Positions 1 to 9,643 are shown, counted from the first letter of the stretch. The stretch: 64,000 bases of DNA from Chloroflexota bacterium (GCA_029265355.1 JAJUJL010000001.1:248001-312000); one strand, 5' to 3'. Notes: a model not told the origin generated them from the sequence alone. Numbers and translations: made by a program.

Positions 1-777
1 CAGTGTCATCAGCGAGGTCATCGCCAGCGGTATATAAAAATCGAGAAAGCTGCGCAGCGTGATCTGCTGGCTGGAGGGCGGAGCCGGGCGCACCTCGCTG
101 CGCAGCACAGGGCGCACCACCATCGCCACAAAAATCGCCTCCACCGTCACACCCACCGACATCGCCATGGTAGCCACCACAATTCCAGGCAGGTTTCCCA
201 GGGCATAGCCGACCAGCAGCATCGTGAGATTCGCGCCCAGGCGTACCAATGTCCCTGCGCCGACGATGCGGGAATGTCTGAAACGAATCAACACACCCTG
301 GTGAAAACGCCGGTAGGCGATAGCCCAGGTCCAGGGTGTCATGATCTGCAATCCAACACGGGCCGGTTCGATGATCTCAATCGGCACGCCCAGCACATCG
401 CCCACCAGCACATCATAGAGCGGTGTGAAAGCCACCACGACGTGCAAAACCGTCAGGGCAAAGCCAGTTCTCATCATATAACTGCGCAGCCGGGTATAGG
501 CCTGCCAATCTTTGCTTAGTGCAGTCGAAGCGGCCAGCAACATAATGACCGGCGACTCGATGATCAATGCCATCGGAAAAACCACACCGCCATAAGCAGC
601 CAGGTGCACCTCCGGATCGGGAAGGCGCGCCACAACCGCGCTCAAGGCGGGCATCTCAGCGCCCATCAAGATCCAGGATAAAGCCAGCGGCCACCAGGTC
701 GCAAATACGCTCCCAAGCCCAGACGCACGAATGATTTTCATGGTGATTTTGGTCTGACTCGCATTCCTTGTTGACAT
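1..777 (-). CDS. MOP/MATE-like multi-pass membrane protein (3' part outside window)
   Basis: The reading frame is open from an ATG at 777 down to base 1, so the 259 visible residues are the N-terminal part and the rest lies outside the window. Hydrophobic helices recur throughout (starting near residue 23, WWPLALSWILMGAEMPAL). The WWPLALSW and ESPVIMLLAAS segments resemble polysaccharide/MATE exporters of the MOP superfamily and ANKH-like proteins. A transporter or flippase role is an inference from that resemblance; the substrate is unknown. It is divergent from the LysE gene across about 106 bp. No strong ribosome binding site precedes the ATG, and a second in-frame ATG lies at 741. Confidence 0.55.
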   Translation of the reverse strand, partial: MSTRNASQTKITMKIIRASGLGSVFATWWPLALSWILMGAEMPALSAVVARLPDPEVHLAAYGGVVFPMALIIESPVIMLLAASTALSKDWQAYTRLRSYMMRTGFALTVLHVVVAFTPLYDVLVGDVLGVPIEIIEPARVGLQIMTPWTWAIAYRRFHQGVLIRFRHSRIVGAGTLVRLGANLTMLLVGYALGNLPGIVVATMAMSVGVTVEAIFVAMVVRPVLRSEVRPAPPSSQQITLRSFLDFYIPLAMTSLMTL

Positions 778-871
778 GCAGCAACCCTGAAGTATAGCAC
801 CAATCACATCCCTTAAATCAAGCTCGATAACCTCGCCTGGCAACAAGGGTGTAGAAGCCACGCATTTCGGC

Positions 872-886
872 TATAATCGCCACGTG
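872..886 (+). promoter_or_regulatory. -10 box directly abutting a GTG start (leaderless candidate)
   Basis: A perfect TATAAT at 872-877 is followed by only six bases before the GTG start codon at 884. Transcription starting about seven bases downstream would begin on the start codon, giving a leaderless mRNA. No Shine-Dalgarno sequence lies between. The -35 region is poor. Confidence 0.45.
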
Positions 887-1525
887 GAACTCGCGCCTCA
901 GATGTACCTGTTGCAAGGCATCGCCCTGGGAATCACCGCGGCTGGCTCGCCCGGCCCATTCCAGGCATACCTGATTAGCCTGGGTCTTTCCGGTAATTGG
1001 CGGCGCGGCCTGGCAGCCTCATTTGCTCCGCTGATCAGCGATGCGATGATTGTGACCATCATTATGCTGCTGCTCAGTCGCCTGCCGCCAACGTTCTTGC
1101 GCGTGGTTGGTCTGGTAGGCGGCTTTTTTTCCCTCTACCTGGCATGGGGGCTGTTCAAAACCTGGCGCACGGCAAGCTCAGACATCCTCGAGAACTCCGG
1201 CATTGATCACAGCATGAGCCTTTGGAAGACGCTCTGGCAGGCTGTGCTGCTGAACTCATTGTCACCTGGACCCTACACATTCTGGACGCTGGTTAACGGT
1301 CCGCTGGTATTGGAAGCGCTGCGTTCTTCAGCCCTGCATGGGCTGGCTTTCCTGGTGGGATTCTATGGCCTGTTTATTATCAGCAACATCCTGGTTATGT
1401 TGCTGTTTCTCCAGGCGCGACGGCTCGGACCGCAGAGCACACGCATGATGAAGCTGTTGAGCACCTTGATCCTGGCTGGTTTTGGCCTGTTCCTGATCGG
1501 GCGCGCCCTGCTGCGTGCAGGATGA
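884..1525 (+). CDS. LysE/RhtB-family amino-acid exporter
   Basis: A 213-residue integral membrane protein, the normal size for LysE/RhtB exporters, which expel amino acids or related small molecules in exchange for protons. The N-terminal helix carries the family-like GITAAGSPGPFQAY segment (residues 16-29), and about six hydrophobic helices follow. The substrate cannot be read from sequence. The start is GTG at 884, immediately behind a TATAAT box, and there is no visible ribosome binding site. The gene stands alone: the MOP-like protein diverges upstream, and a 166-bp gap with another TATAAT separates it from the next gene. Confidence 0.8.
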   Translation: MELAPQMYLLQGIALGITAAGSPGPFQAYLISLGLSGNWRRGLAASFAPLISDAMIVTIIMLLLSRLPPTFLRVVGLVGGFFSLYLAWGLFKTWRTASSDILENSGIDHSMSLWKTLWQAVLLNSLSPGPYTFWTLVNGPLVLEALRSSALHGLAFLVGFYGLFIISNILVMLLFLQARRLGPQSTRMMKLLSTLILAGFGLFLIGRALLRAG

Positions 1526-1647
1526 GCCATCGCAGAAAAGAAGATCCCGAATGCTTCGCCCAGCAGGATACGGCAAGCCAGGCATTGCAGGCCGGGCGCT
1601 TGCATTGCGCGCTGTGCGTGAGGAAGCAAAGCAGACGGAATTGGTGC

Positions 1648-1691
1648 TATAATTTGTCTTCTGAGGCAGGTGTCAGGAATAAGGAGCAAGC
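1648..1691 (+). promoter_or_regulatory. -10 box and ribosome binding site for the SRPBCC-PDZ-DinB gene
   Basis: TATAAT lies at 1648-1653, with AAGGAG about five bases before the ATG at 1692. The -35 hexamer is weak. Confidence 0.45.
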
Positions 1692-2912
1692 ATGTTAACC
1701 GATTCTCCGGTATTGCGGTACGAACTCAAGATTCAGGTTCCAGCGCGCCAGGTCTACCAGGCTTTTACGAATTCCACCTGGCTGCGCGAATGGTTCTGCG
1801 AGATTGCCACGGTGAATCCCAAGCCCGGCGGTCATCTTTTTATGGCATGGAACAACGGTTTTTTCGCCGCTGGCAGTTACACAGAGCTGGTGAGAGACCA
1901 ACTTGTGGCGTTTACCTGGCAAGGGCGCGGTGAACCAGCCCCCACCTGGATCAAAGTTGCCATCAGCCCTCAAAACGGCGCTTCCCGCGTCATCATCGAG
2001 CACGGCGGGATTGGCTCTGGTGAAGCCTGGACAGATATCGTGGAGGAATTCCGCAAAGGTTGGGATTCCAGCCTGGAAAACCTGGTATCAGTGCTAGAAA
2101 CTGGCAAAGACCTTCGTTTTGTGCGTCGCCCGATGCTGGGCATCAGCTTAACAGATTTCAATGAAGAGATTGCCCGCCACTTGAATGTTCCGGTCAGTAA
2201 AGGGATTCGCCTGGACAGTGTTGTGAAAGGTATGGGCGCCGAAGCAGCCGGTTTGCAGGGGGATGACGTTGTCGTTCGCATCGACGGCAAGGATGTGGTC
2301 GATTGGGGAACTCTCCTGGAATCTCTTTCTGGGCAGCATGCTGGCAATGTGGTAGAGGTTTCTTTTTACCGCGGTCCAAAACTGCACACCGTGCAGATGA
2401 AACTCTCGGGCAGGCCGCTTCCGGAAATCCCTGGCAGTATCGTCGAACTGGCAGCAGTGATTCGCAGCAGATATGAGAAATCGCTGGCAGAAATCCATAC
2501 TTTCATCACATCCATCACCGAAGAAGAAGCGAGATTCAAGCCCGAGCCAGGGGAATGGAGCGTCAAGCAAACCCTGGCCCACCTGATCCATTCTGAACGT
2601 TCCTACCAAAATTGGGTTGCCGAAGTGACCACGGGCTTCGAATCCTTCGCCGATGATTGGGGAGGCAATCTGGAGGCGCGGCTGGATGCTCTGATTGCAG
2701 TCTATCCAACCTTAACCGAACAGTGGCAGGCTTTCGAGCGAGCAGCGGCCGAAACAATCGAGCTCCTGGCGCGCCTGCCAGAAGAGCTGGTGACACATAA
2801 GGGTTCATTCTTCCGCATCGCCTACAATTTCATGGAGGATCCTCATCATCTGGCGCATTTAGATCAAATGGTCGCTGCGGTCGAGGCTTATCGCCAACAA
2901 ATCCCGGCTTGA
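1692..2912 (+). CDS. SRPBCC (AHSA1-like) - PDZ - DinB three-domain protein
   Basis: A 406-residue soluble protein without signal peptide. Residues about 5-140 look like an AHSA1/SRPBCC hydrophobic-pocket domain (YELKIQVPARQVYQAFT, then W...G beta strands). Residues about 150-245 form a PDZ domain (GISLTDF, GMGAEAAGLQGDDVVVRIDG). Residues about 260-400 form a DinB-like four-helix domain with the His pattern LAHLIHSE and HHLAHLDQM suggesting a metal site. Each module is well known alone; the three-way fusion is unusual. DinB domains often act as thiol-dependent transferases, but no substrate can be named. AAGGAG precedes the ATG, and a strong terminator follows. Confidence 0.8.
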   Translation: MLTDSPVLRYELKIQVPARQVYQAFTNSTWLREWFCEIATVNPKPGGHLFMAWNNGFFAAGSYTELVRDQLVAFTWQGRGEPAPTWIKVAISPQNGASRVIIEHGGIGSGEAWTDIVEEFRKGWDSSLENLVSVLETGKDLRFVRRPMLGISLTDFNEEIARHLNVPVSKGIRLDSVVKGMGAEAAGLQGDDVVVRIDGKDVVDWGTLLESLSGQHAGNVVEVSFYRGPKLHTVQMKLSGRPLPEIPGSIVELAAVIRSRYEKSLAEIHTFITSITEEEARFKPEPGEWSVKQTLAHLIHSERSYQNWVAEVTTGFESFADDWGGNLEARLDALIAVYPTLTEQWQAFERAAAETIELLARLPEELVTHKGSFFRIAYNFMEDPHHLAHLDQMVAAVEAYRQQIPA

Positions 2913-2937
2913 TCCAAAGTGTGAGCTGAATTTGTAA

Positions 2938-2973
2938 AATGGCTGTCCTGCTGCAGGACAGCCATTGTTTTTA
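2938..2973 (+). terminator. Intrinsic terminator after the SRPBCC-PDZ-DinB gene
   Basis: AATGGCTGTCCTGC is repeated in inverted form with one base between, a stem of up to 14 pairs at 2939-2967. It is followed by GTTTTT. The T tract lies downstream on the plus strand. Confidence 0.85.
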
Positions 2974-2977
2974 TCGC

Positions 2978-2983
2978 TATAAT
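2978..2983 (+). promoter_or_regulatory. -10 box upstream of the DUF58 gene
   Basis: TATAAT at 2978-2983 lies 21 bases before the first candidate start of the DUF58 gene. A GGACA-containing -35 candidate at 2955-2960 has a 17-base spacer. Confidence 0.4.
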
Positions 2984-3004
2984 GGGGTGGTGACCTGACT
3001 CCGA

Positions 3005-4318
3005 GTGCTTATGCAAACCACAGCCTACAACAGCCGAATCATACTTCGCAATCGCCTGCTGCCCGCCCTCCTGGGACTGGTGATTGTCATGCAGTTGCTG
3101 GATCCTTCGCGGGTATGGAGCGTGTTGCTGCTTGGTCTTGCAGGAACCTGGCTGGTAAGCTATGTGTGGGTGCGCAGCATGGCGCGCTCGCTGTTCTTGC
3201 GCCGTGAGATGCGCTTCGAATGGGCCCAAGTCGGCGATCTTATGGAAGAGCGCTTCACGCTGGAAAATCGCGGCCCCTTGCCAGCGCTGTGGGTCGAGGT
3301 GAACGATCATTCCAATTTACCCGGCTATCATGTCAGCCGAGTCAGTGACGTGGGCGCAAACAGTCAACGGCGTTGGGTGACGAATGGAACATGCGAGCGG
3401 CGAGGACTGTTCACCCTGGGCCCAACCAGCCTGAGCTGCGCCGATCCGTTTGGCCTGTATGAGCTGACCATCTACTACCCTTCCAGCACTTCGATCATGG
3501 TCATGCCTCCGGTGGTTCCGCTGCCTGAAATCGAAGTGGCGCCAGGCGGGCGCAGCGGAGAAGGGCGTCCCAAGCCAGATGCGCCTGAGCGCATCGTCTC
3601 GGCAGCCGCGGTGCGCGAATATATCCCTGGCGACAGTTTGCGGTATATCCATTGGGCGACCACCGCCCGTAAAGGGCAGCCCTATATTCGCCTCTTCGAT
3701 GGCACACCAGCCAGCGACTGGTGGATTTGTCTGGACCTTCAGGACGCAGTTCAAGCTGGCGAAGGCTGGGATTCGACAGTGGAGCACGGCATCGTTCTGG
3801 CAGCCTCGCTGGCAGACCGCGGTCTGCGGTTGGGACGCGCCATTGGCCTGGCCTCCAACAGCACGCCTGTCATCTGGCTGGCGCCACAGCACAGCGACTC
3901 CCAGCGCAGCAGGATGCTGCGCGCCCTGGCCCTGGCAGAGCCCGGACCCTTTTCGCTGGCAGAATTGTTGGAACGCAACAAGGCCTCGTTCGGTCAGCGA
4001 TCCAGCCTGATCATTATTACCGCCAATCACTCTCCCTCCTGGCTGGATGCAGTGATCACACTGACGCGCAAAGATATCACTCCCACCATCCTGCTGCTCG
4101 ATCCAGCCAGCTTCGGCCTTTCACAACCAGTCACAGGCCTGCCAGGTCTGCTGACAACCTGGGGGATCTCTGCTTATTTGATTCCCCGTACACTTCTGGA
4201 TCGTCCCGAAGCTCGCCCTGGCACGCAGGGGCGGTGGGAGTGGCGGGTATCCGCAACCGGACGCGCTGTGCCTTTGCACCGCCCTGGCGGCAGCGATTGG
4301 AGGCTTATCTCGGGATGA
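3005..4318 (+). CDS. DUF58 domain membrane-anchored protein
   Basis: A 437-residue protein. Two hydrophobic helices lie near residues 17-33 and 36-52, then a beta-rich segment, then the DUF58 core with the family signature REYIPGDSLRYIHW followed by TARKG (residues about 205-225). The C-terminal half has a vWA-like fold pattern (WWICLDLQD). DUF58 proteins usually sit beside a MoxR AAA ATPase and a membrane transglutaminase. Here the transglutaminase overlaps by ATGA and forms a transcriptional unit, but no MoxR gene is adjacent. The molecular role is undefined. An alternative start is ATG at 3011. Confidence 0.85.
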   Translation: MLMQTTAYNSRIILRNRLLPALLGLVIVMQLLDPSRVWSVLLLGLAGTWLVSYVWVRSMARSLFLRREMRFEWAQVGDLMEERFTLENRGPLPALWVEVNDHSNLPGYHVSRVSDVGANSQRRWVTNGTCERRGLFTLGPTSLSCADPFGLYELTIYYPSSTSIMVMPPVVPLPEIEVAPGGRSGEGRPKPDAPERIVSAAAVREYIPGDSLRYIHWATTARKGQPYIRLFDGTPASDWWICLDLQDAVQAGEGWDSTVEHGIVLAASLADRGLRLGRAIGLASNSTPVIWLAPQHSDSQRSRMLRALALAEPGPFSLAELLERNKASFGQRSSLIIITANHSPSWLDAVITLTRKDITPTILLLDPASFGLSQPVTGLPGLLTTWGISAYLIPRTLLDRPEARPGTQGRWEWRVSATGRAVPLHRPGGSDWRLISG

Positions 4319-6672
4319 GCGACCTGCCAGCAAAGGCTTTGCATTGGGTGGTGGTCAATAGTGGGGTGCGCAACCTGCTTGCTTTGGGGATGATGCTCCT
4401 GGCGCAGATCAGCGTGGCATACGGCCTGGATATCTCCATCCGCAGGCTACCCGATAATTACCTGCTGAACGCGGCTGTGGTTGGCTCATTCACCGGCTGG
4501 TTTTTGGGCGCAAAACGCTGGAATAGTTTTTGGGGAGCTGTCGTTGGGTTGACCGCGGCCACAGCCTGGAATTTGATCGTTGCCGGTAAGCTGTTTTTTC
4601 TTATCCTTCAGACAATTGCACTCTCCATTGGATTGCTGTTCAGTGGACTGCCGTGGAAAGTGGATTGGACCCCTGCAGCGGACCTCATCTTGAGGCTGAG
4701 CGCATCCACCCAGGCTGCCCTGCTGGAACTTAATCATTGGCTTTACCGCCTGTGGCAGGGCAATCTGAGCTTCTCTCCTGTGGCAACCGCCATGTTTTGG
4801 GGATTTTGCTGCTTTGTGAGCGCAGCCTGGGGGAGCTGGCGCCTGCGCAGGCAGCATACCCCGCTGGCAGCAATCCTGCCCGGCGGCTTGCTGTTAGCGG
4901 CGGTCTTGAACTACACCCGCAGCCCGGTGCTCAGCCTGGCGTCTTTACTGGCATTGCTGTTGATGCTCATGGCATTGGAAAACTATGCCGCGCGCGAAAC
5001 CCATTGGGAGTCGAATGGCCTGGATTTTTCGGAAGAGTTGCGCCTGGATGTGGCCGTGACTGCGATTGCGCTCTCTTTGGGAATTGCCACAGTTGCCGGA
5101 GCCGTGCCTTCGCTGTCGCTTGAGCCAGTGGCGGAAATGGCTCGCCGGGTGCTTCCCTCACCCCAAAACAGGCCGCTGGCTGAGTCTTTGGGGCTGGACG
5201 CCAGGCCTGGCGCATTCGGTGAGCCGTTAGCTTTGGGGGCGACGGGGCTGCCACGCCAGCATCTGCTCGGCAGTGGCAGCGAGCTTTCGCAGAAGCTGGT
5301 TTTTACGGCGAGCACCAACGATCCGCCCGTCTCACCCTCGCAAGCGCCTGAGAATCCGAGCGCGCCGCGCTACTATTGGCGTAGCCTGGTTTACGACGTT
5401 TACACCGGGCAAGGGTGGCAAACCAGCGCCACCACCGAAGCCGGTTATTCACCGGGCGAGTTTATCTTTGAAAATTTCACCACCCCTGGCCGTTACCTGG
5501 TTCAGCGGATCGAAGGCGCGGTGGATTTGAACGGTCTACTCTACACCGCCGGCGCGCCAGCAGCCGCGGACCGGCCTGTCACAGGTCTGTGGCGAACGCC
5601 TCCCCAAGCGGACGACCCCGGTGATGGGTTTGCTTTCACTCTTACCAGCAACCGCTATCAGGCTGTATCCTGGCTGGCAGCGGCTGGCAGCCAGGATTTG
5701 CGCCAGGCAAGCAATTTATACCCACCGGCAATTGCACAGCGCTACTTGCAGCTCCCCGATAGCCTTCCAATGCGGGTGCGCCAGCTCGCCTTACGCCTGA
5801 CGCAGGCGCAACCCACCAACTATGATAAGGCGCTGGCAATTGAAAGTTACCTGCGTCGCTACACCTACAATCTCGCTCTTCCAGATCCACCCTATGACCG
5901 CGACTTGTCCGATTATTTTCTGTTTGAGCTACAGCAAGGCTACTGCGATTACTACGCCACCGCCATGGTTGTCCTGGCGCGCGCCGCAGGCATTCCCGCT
6001 CGCCTGGTCACCGGCTACGCGACTGGCGCATTCGACCCACAGCAATCCCAATACCGCGTCGTCGAAGCCGATGCCCATTCCTGGCCGGAGTTATACTTTC
6101 CCGGTTTTGGCTGGATCGAATTCGAGCCGACCGCCGGATTAAGCGCCATTCAAAGAGAGGCGTTGGCTGCGTCCGCTGGCGTGCTGGGCCAGACGCCACC
6201 ACCACCAGATCTGTCCCTGGCATTCTCGCCTGAGAACGATCTGCTTTGGCGTGTCTTGATCGCCAATCCAGCATGGCTGATCAGCCTGCTGATCGCCACC
6301 GCGCTGCTGATTCTTTCGCTGGTTGCTTTCTTCAAGGCCAGGATCGTTTCACAGCCTGAGCTGATCGAATCCATGCTGATCAAGATGAAGCGGCAAGCGC
6401 AACACCTGGATATCGAAACTTCAGCCGGGCAAACCGCCTATGAGCTGGCATCCGCTTTGCAAAGGCGCCTTGATCCCGCAACGACGGGTGGCTTGTGGCG
6501 GCGCATCCTCTATCCCTGCCAGTCCGACCTGGATCGATGGGCGCAAGCCTACTCACGCAGCGTGTATGGACCACCACCACTGCCGCTTCTTGCGCATGGG
6601 CAAGCCATCTCCGCCTGGAAAAGATTGCGTTGGAGGCTGTGGGTGGCTCGCTACTGGCGGCCAAAGCATTGA
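4315..6672 (+). CDS. Membrane transglutaminase-like protein (TgpA/DUF3488 type)
   Basis: A 785-residue protein whose ATG at 4315 overlaps the DUF58 stop codon (ATGA). About six to seven N-terminal helices span residues 15-290. A large extracytoplasmic part follows, with the transglutaminase core at about 490-620: catalytic Cys544 in QGYCDYYATAMV, His588 in DAHSWPE, and a third acidic position in GWIEFEPT. A last helix near 655-680 precedes a cytoplasmic tail. The reading frame stays open far upstream of 4315, but that stretch lies inside the DUF58 gene. The fold suggests a peptide amide-bond or protease-like reaction at the cell surface; the substrate is unknown. Confidence 0.88.
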   Translation: MSDLPAKALHWVVVNSGVRNLLALGMMLLAQISVAYGLDISIRRLPDNYLLNAAVVGSFTGWFLGAKRWNSFWGAVVGLTAATAWNLIVAGKLFFLILQTIALSIGLLFSGLPWKVDWTPAADLILRLSASTQAALLELNHWLYRLWQGNLSFSPVATAMFWGFCCFVSAAWGSWRLRRQHTPLAAILPGGLLLAAVLNYTRSPVLSLASLLALLLMLMALENYAARETHWESNGLDFSEELRLDVAVTAIALSLGIATVAGAVPSLSLEPVAEMARRVLPSPQNRPLAESLGLDARPGAFGEPLALGATGLPRQHLLGSGSELSQKLVFTASTNDPPVSPSQAPENPSAPRYYWRSLVYDVYTGQGWQTSATTEAGYSPGEFIFENFTTPGRYLVQRIEGAVDLNGLLYTAGAPAAADRPVTGLWRTPPQADDPGDGFAFTLTSNRYQAVSWLAAAGSQDLRQASNLYPPAIAQRYLQLPDSLPMRVRQLALRLTQAQPTNYDKALAIESYLRRYTYNLALPDPPYDRDLSDYFLFELQQGYCDYYATAMVVLARAAGIPARLVTGYATGAFDPQQSQYRVVEADAHSWPELYFPGFGWIEFEPTAGLSAIQREALAASAGVLGQTPPPPDLSLAFSPENDLLWRVLIANPAWLISLLIATALLILSLVAFFKARIVSQPELIESMLIKMKRQAQHLDIETSAGQTAYELASALQRRLDPATTGGLWRRILYPCQSDLDRWAQAYSRSVYGPPPLPLLAHGQAISAWKRLRWRLWVARYWRPKH

Positions 6673-6722
6673 AGATAACCTGCAACTTGGATAAGACAAA
6701 TCCAATTTTTTAATAAAGTTCG

Positions 6723-6728
6723 TTATAA
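6723..6728 (+). promoter_or_regulatory. -10 box upstream of the CAP lipoprotein gene
   Basis: TATAAT lies within an AT-rich stretch between the transglutaminase stop and the lipoprotein ATG at 6789. No good -35 hexamer is visible. Confidence 0.35.
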
Positions 6729-6788
6729 TATCTATCTCATCGCGCCTCTCAAACTCACAAGGCCCTTTATGAATCCAGGAAACCTCGA

Positions 6789-8003
6789 ATGCGCTTACGA
6801 CTTTTTATATTTGTTCTCTTAGCCGTCTTGCTCAGCGCTTGCACCGGAGATGGCACACCCACAGCCACCAGCCAGCCTGCCCTTGCTTCACCCACCGCTA
6901 CGGCCCAAGATTCCGCGCCCACAACATTCACTCCAACGCCAACCACTCCCAGCCAGACGCCGGCTGCCCCAGCAGAGACAACCTCGCCCCCAACCCAGGA
7001 ACCCAAACCTACCCAGGAAGCCACATCCACCAGCCCACCGGCGCCGACCAGCCAGCCATCCCCCACCCAGGCTACTCCGGTTTCATCCACCCCACAGACC
7101 CCTCCCCCCACACCCACCGCGGCCGCTAGCGCCTGCCTGAACAGAGCGATCTTTGTCGACGATATCACCATACCGGATGGCACTTTCATCACCCAGGGTG
7201 CAGATTTCGTGAAGACCTGGCGGATTAAGAATGATGGCACGTGCAGTTGGAACGAAAACTACACGCTGGTCTTTGCGGGCGGAGAGGCAATGAACGGCCC
7301 CATGTCCCAGCCCCTCGCGCCAGCCAACCCCGGTGATAGCATCGATATCTCGGTTAATCTGCAAGCGCCGCTGAGAGGCGGCAGCTATACCGGCAATTGG
7401 TGGTTCAGCAGCGATACGGGCGAGAACTTCGGTGTGGGTGTGCCAGCCAATGGCAAGATCTGGGCGGCAATCAATGTTGGCTTCCTACCCCAAGGCGGAC
7501 AGGGAAGCCCAGCCGCGCCAACGCCTGAACCGGGAGGCAACCAGCCTCCACAGCCCACCCAACCCGCTCAGCCTGGAGCAGGGTGTCCACTTCAAAGGGA
7601 TACCGCCTACGAACAACAGGTTCTGGCATTGATCAACCAGGGGCGCAGCGCACAGGGGTTACCCATATTGGTCGCCGAGCCCCGCTTGCAGGCTGCGGCA
7701 CTGAGCCACAGCAACGATATGGCTTGCAACAATTGGGCCAGCCATATCGGTACAGATGGAACAGATTGGTATGCACGCGTTGCCCAGGCTGGCTATGCCA
7801 ACTACAACAGCGCCCGGGAAAACGTTTGGTATGGCCTGCCCAAGTTCGGTGCAGATGCCCAATGGTTTTACAACCAGATGTACAACAGCCCCGTGCATCA
7901 CGACAACATGTTCTTTCCGACTGCCACCGAAATTGGGATTGCCTTTGTGCTCAATACCTCATCCGAAGAAGGCTACATCACCCTTGTCGTTGCCAGGCCA
8001 TAA
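6789..8003 (+). CDS. Secreted lipoprotein with NBR1-like Ig domain and CAP/SCP domain
   Basis: 404 residues. A lipoprotein signal ends in the lipobox LLSAC, with Cys18 as the lipidated residue. Residues about 22-115 are a Pro/Thr/Ser linker. Residues about 118-225 match the NBR1-type Ig-like domain (TFVTQGADFVKTWRIKNDG-like start and GSYTGNWWFSSDTGENFG). After a second Pro/Gln linker, residues about 270-404 form a CAP (SCP/PR1) domain with LINQGRSAQGLP, LSHSNDMA, ARENVWYG and HHDNMF. The protein should sit outside the membrane. CAP domains are linked to peptide or lipid binding or proteolysis; the role here is unknown. Confidence 0.88.
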   Translation: MRLRLFIFVLLAVLLSACTGDGTPTATSQPALASPTATAQDSAPTTFTPTPTTPSQTPAAPAETTSPPTQEPKPTQEATSTSPPAPTSQPSPTQATPVSSTPQTPPPTPTAAASACLNRAIFVDDITIPDGTFITQGADFVKTWRIKNDGTCSWNENYTLVFAGGEAMNGPMSQPLAPANPGDSIDISVNLQAPLRGGSYTGNWWFSSDTGENFGVGVPANGKIWAAINVGFLPQGGQGSPAAPTPEPGGNQPPQPTQPAQPGAGCPLQRDTAYEQQVLALINQGRSAQGLPILVAEPRLQAAALSHSNDMACNNWASHIGTDGTDWYARVAQAGYANYNSARENVWYGLPKFGADAQWFYNQMYNSPVHHDNMFFPTATEIGIAFVLNTSSEEGYITLVVARP

Positions 8004-8021
8004 AGCACATGGATAGCCGCT

Positions 8022-8579
8022 ATGCAGTCGTATAAAGTCATTGCAACCAAGGTTTTATTCGAGCATCCTGCCGCCCGCATCCTGGTCGAGACGATCGAAC
8101 ACCAGGGTAAACAGCGGGCTTACTTCTACCTGGCAAGCCCGATAGAAGCTGTGGCAACGCTGGGTGTGAAAGCCGATGGATGCATCTTGCTAACCCGGCA
8201 ATACCGTCACCCCATTCGCAGCACGATCTATGATTTACCGGCAGGTCGTCTAAACCCAGGCGAGAGCCCATTGGATGGCGCCCGGCGCGAATTCGAAGAA
8301 GAGACCGGCTATTTCCCACGCCGCATCGAAAAGCTTGGCTATTACAACCAGTTCCCGGGCACGCTGCGCGCCGCCACCACGCTGTTCTTTGCCTCGGAGC
8401 TGGTGCCCACTCAGCAGAACCTGGATGAAGGCGAGGAGCTGGAAGTCGTGGCCCTGCCTGCTGCCCAGGTGTTGAATATGGTGCTCTCCGGAGAGATCAT
8501 CGATGGCTCATTGCAGCTTGCGCTGCTGCTGGCGCTCCAAAAGGGCCTGATTACCCTTTCGCCGATACAATTAGCATGA
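8022..8579 (+). CDS. Nudix hydrolase, ADP-ribose pyrophosphatase-like
   Basis: 185 residues, typical for the ADP-ribose pyrophosphatase branch. The complete Nudix box is present (GRLNPGE, seven residues, REFEEETGY), which coordinates the metal ions for cleaving a nucleoside diphosphate linked to another moiety. The following YNQFPGT segment is common in ADP-ribose and nucleotide-sugar hydrolysing members. The gene starts 18 bases after the CAP lipoprotein, so co-transcription is possible. The exact substrate cannot be settled from sequence. Confidence 0.85.
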   Translation: MQSYKVIATKVLFEHPAARILVETIEHQGKQRAYFYLASPIEAVATLGVKADGCILLTRQYRHPIRSTIYDLPAGRLNPGESPLDGARREFEEETGYFPRRIEKLGYYNQFPGTLRAATTLFFASELVPTQQNLDEGEELEVVALPAAQVLNMVLSGEIIDGSLQLALLLALQKGLITLSPIQLA

Positions 8580-8659
8580 GTACGAATGTAAGGGTTTGAG
8601 AGCCCAATAAACCGCTTCTCTTGTCCTCCCAAACTCATGCTGATTAGAAAGGATCGTCA

Positions 8660-9625
8660 ATGGACTATAAGTATTTAGGCCGCACGGGTTTGAAAGTTTC
8701 CACCCTTTGCCTTGGAACGATGCAGTTTGGCTGGACGGCGGACGAAAATCTCTCTTACCAGATCCTGTCACGCGCTTATGAAGCTGGCATCAATTTCATC
8801 GATACTGCGGACATCTACTCACGCTGGGTGCAGGATAACCCGGGCGGCGTGGCCGAGACGATCATCGGACGTTGGATGAAACGCAGTGGAATCCCACGTC
8901 ATCAGCTTGTCATCGCCACCAAGGTGCGCGGTCGCATGGGGGATGGCCCCAACGATGAAGGGCTTTCACGGGGGCACATCCTGAAGGCAGTGGAAGACTC
9001 GCTGCGCCGCCTGGACACAGATTACATCGATCTCTACCAGACCCATTGGTTCGATGAAAACACGCCCATCGAAGAGACCCTGCGCGCCCTGGATGACCTG
9101 GTGAAGCAGGGCAAAGTGCGCTATTTGGGTTGTTCGAATTACCCGGCCTGGCGGCTGACAGAGTCTGAATGGACGGCGCGCTCGCTCGGGCTGGCGCGCT
9201 TCGACTCGCTGCAACCGCATTACAGCCTGGTGCACCGCGCTGAATTCGAGCGCGAGCTGGCTGAGGTGTGCCGCAAGTATGGTATCGGCGTGATTCCATA
9301 CAGCCCGCTGGGGGGAGGTTTCTTGACGGGTAAATATCGCCGCGACCAGGCGCCGGAGAGCGCACGCGCGCGCGGCGCCAACCGTTTCTTCACCGAAAAG
9401 AACTGGCAATTATTGGATCTGATGGAAACAATCGCCCACCAAAGGGGAGACTGCTCCATCAGCCAGATCGCACTCGCCTGGCTGATGGCTGATCCACTGA
9501 TCACCAGCCCCATCATCGGTCCGCGCAGCCTGGAGCAATTGGTTGATAACCTGGGAGCAGTCAACCTGCACCTCAGCGAAGACGAGAAAATCAAGCTGGA
9601 TGAAGCCAGTTCTTGGCGAGATTAA
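8660..9625 (+). CDS. Aldo/keto reductase
   Basis: A 321-residue TIM-barrel oxidoreductase that reduces aldehydes or ketones with NAD(P)H. It carries the AKR start ([20 protein letters not shown]), FIDTADIYS with the catalytic Asp/Tyr, IATKVRG with the Lys and YQTHWFD with the His. [11 protein letters not shown] and [11 protein letters not shown] belong to the cofactor-binding side. AAAGGA precedes the ATG. HPPD starts 18 bases after its stop, so it probably heads the tyrosine catabolism transcript, though its substrate in that setting is unknown. Confidence 0.9.
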   Translation: MDYKYLGRTGLKVSTLCLGTMQFGWTADENLSYQILSRAYEAGINFIDTADIYSRWVQDNPGGVAETIIGRWMKRSGIPRHQLVIATKVRGRMGDGPNDEGLSRGHILKAVEDSLRRLDTDYIDLYQTHWFDENTPIEETLRALDDLVKQGKVRYLGCSNYPAWRLTESEWTARSLGLARFDSLQPHYSLVHRAEFERELAEVCRKYGIGVIPYSPLGGGFLTGKYRRDQAPESARARGANRFFTEKNWQLLDLMETIAHQRGDCSISQIALAWLMADPLITSPIIGPRSLEQLVDNLGAVNLHLSEDEKIKLDEASSWRD

Positions 9626-9643
9626 TTCTGCAAAGGAGCGTAC

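Noticed and set aside
3721-4314. Upstream extension of the transglutaminase frame by 198 codons
   Set aside because: It lies entirely within the DUF58 gene; the ATGA overlap at 4315 gives a natural coupled start and the extension has no domain.
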